Assembly (NCBI GenBank): GCA_030656015.1
Contig: JAUSNX010000014.1
Location: 248,001 to 312,000 of the forward strand
Direction of reading: 5' to 3'
Length of the DNA: 64,000 nt
Origin: Methanobacteriaceae archaeon
GTDB taxonomy: Archaea; Methanobacteriota; Methanobacteria; Methanobacteriales; Methanobacteriaceae
Below the pieces are notes generated by a model, which did not search any database, was not told the origin of the DNA, and saw nothing but the letters and a program-made list of their open reading frames with translations. This document shows positions 63,148-64,000 of this stretch, piece after piece. Within the stretch, counting starts at the first letter, position 1, and every line of letters begins with the position of its first letter. A program made the position numbers and the translations under genes.

Positions 63148-63231
63148 ATGGAAAGACCTCAGGCAATAGCTCTTTTTATAATATTTATCATGGTATTCAG
63201 TACTGTAGCTTATGCACTACTTTGGATTTAA
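63148..63231 (+). CDS. 27-residue membrane microprotein
   Basis: An ATG three bases after the desulfurase stop opens a frame reading MERPQAIALFIIFIMVFSTV and ending YALLWI. It is one uninterrupted membrane helix with a charged N-terminus and no C-terminal tail. Tight spacing suggests translational coupling, and the composition is non-random. In size and layout it is like small single-span membrane proteins such as Prli42 of Firmicutes, but that is a comparison of form only. Confidence 0.5.
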   Translation: MERPQAIALFIIFIMVFSTVAYALLWI

Positions 63232-63352
63232 TTCCTGATTAAGTCTATGAATATTAGAAAAAGAATTTTTAGCAAAAAATAAAATATATTTAAATATCTT
63301 TAAAATATCAGTTTAAAAAAAATAAATATTCGCTAATTTGGAGGTAGATTAA

Positions 63353-63763
63353 ATGGTTAATGTAAGAATTGGGGCTGTAGTAGCAGAATTTAATTATGAT
63401 ATAACTCACATGATGCTTGAACTTGCTAAAGAACATGCGAAGTTTTTAGATTCAGAAATAACTGAAGTAATTACAGTTCCGGGAGTTTTTGATATGCCTC
63501 TGGTCATAAAAAAACTTTTAAAGCAAGAAAATATTGATGCAGTAATCACCTTAGGCGCAGTGATTGAGGGATCAACCGATCACGACCAAATCGTAGTACA
63601 ACATGCTTCCCGGAAGATTGCAGATTTAGCCTTGGAATATGACAAACCAGTTTCATTAGGAATTTCTGGCCCAGGTATGACACGTATAGAGGCCCATCAA
63701 CGAGTTGAATACGGTAAAAGAGCTGTTGAAGCTGTTGTTAAGATGTGTGACCGTTTAAAATAA
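63353..63763 (+). CDS. ribH: 6,7-dimethyl-8-ribityllumazine synthase
   Basis: A 136-residue RibH that condenses the ribityl uracil with the 4-carbon phosphate to form the riboflavin precursor, needed also for FAD, FMN and the deazaflavin F420 supply. Marks: VRIGAVVAEFNYDITHMM, VPGVFDMPLVIKKLL, ITLGAVIEGSTDHDQIV with the catalytic histidine, and GISGPGMTRIEAHQRVEYGKRAVEAVVKM. The archaeal short form, with GGAGGT before the ATG. The last 237 bases of the window after it hold only A+T-rich sequence. Confidence 0.95.
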   Translation: MVNVRIGAVVAEFNYDITHMMLELAKEHAKFLDSEITEVITVPGVFDMPLVIKKLLKQENIDAVITLGAVIEGSTDHDQIVVQHASRKIADLALEYDKPVSLGISGPGMTRIEAHQRVEYGKRAVEAVVKMCDRLK

Positions 63764-64000
63764 TTTGATTCAAATCAAATTATATATTTTTATTATATAA
63801 ATGAGATTATACATTAAACTTTAATTTCCTATTTAACATGGTTCTGATTATTTTTAGGAAATAATAGGAATTAATTAGGATTTTTAATTTTTAATCATTA
63901 ATTTATTAAACTCAATTATATGAATATAAAATTTTTAAATAAGAATAATTAATAAAAGTTGATTATGGCAAATTATTGTCCAATTATTAACTTTTAAAAT

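Overview
The window looks like a chromosomal segment of an A+T-rich, mesophilic hydrogenotrophic methanogen, most likely a Methanobacterium (Methanobacteriales). The assignment rests on a heterodisulfide reductase subunit A, an F420H2 oxidase (FprA) divergent from an MsvR-type V4R regulator, a DmrX-like dihydromethanopterin reductase, a cobalamin C20-methyltransferase, the archaeal forms of SAM synthetase, RadA and multi-OB RPA, TTTATATA-type promoters and GGTGA/GGAGG ribosome sites. No rRNA, CRISPR array, IS element or phage block was seen. One tRNA (Arg, TCG) is present.

Layout. 1-5 kb: a frameshifted VOC/PhnB-like gene, an internally duplicated membrane protein, an SDR/acetoacetate-decarboxylase pair and unknown genes, one of which may carry a TFB-like cyclin fold. 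5-8 kb: TetR regulator, DUF169 protein and a DHA2-type MFS exporter, with a twin-site operator. 8-11 kb: dapB, a coiled-coil membrane protein, a DUF1801 protein and hisF. 11-15 kb: five tandem DUF4013 membrane paralogues, then tRNA-Arg and a nested inverted repeat that could be a small RNA. 15-20 kb: YdeI-like protein, Fe-S helicase, cbiL, SRPBCC protein. 20-25 kb: oxygen/redox block (msvR, fprA, rubrerythrin-like protein, a DUF998 protein under a two-operator promoter, CoA-disulfide-reductase-like flavoprotein).

25.7-33 kb is the most unusual part. It is an arsenic cluster (arsM, a broken Fe-S protein gene, a zinc-ribbon microprotein, arsR, a DGC-domain protein, arsC, DUF166, a broken acr3) that runs into a TusD/TusC/TusB (DsrEFH)-like set enclosing an ACS-gamma-type Fe-S domain protein. 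A second copy of the zinc-ribbon microprotein closes the region. Twin ArsR-type operators sit at the arsM promoter. The arsenite efflux gene has lost about 20 codons, apparently between short direct repeats, so reduction and methylation would have to work without this pump.

33-64 kb is mainly housekeeping: site-2 protease, moeA, an ABC-2 exporter, a polyprenol/diacylglycerol kinase-like protein, purL, ileS (with an unusual Cys/His loop), SAM synthetase, DUF192, HEAT-repeat protein, dmrX-like, glyA, hdrA with a clear terminator, a decayed AEC transporter, radA, RPA, then leuC-leuD-leuB behind a roughly 300-nt leader, a class-V cysteine desulfurase, a 27-residue membrane microprotein and ribH.

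Gene decay is selective. Four accessory genes (VOC, Fe-S protein, acr3, AEC transporter) are broken while every long essential gene is intact, which argues against general sequencing error. Functions below were read from motifs by eye; no database search was run.
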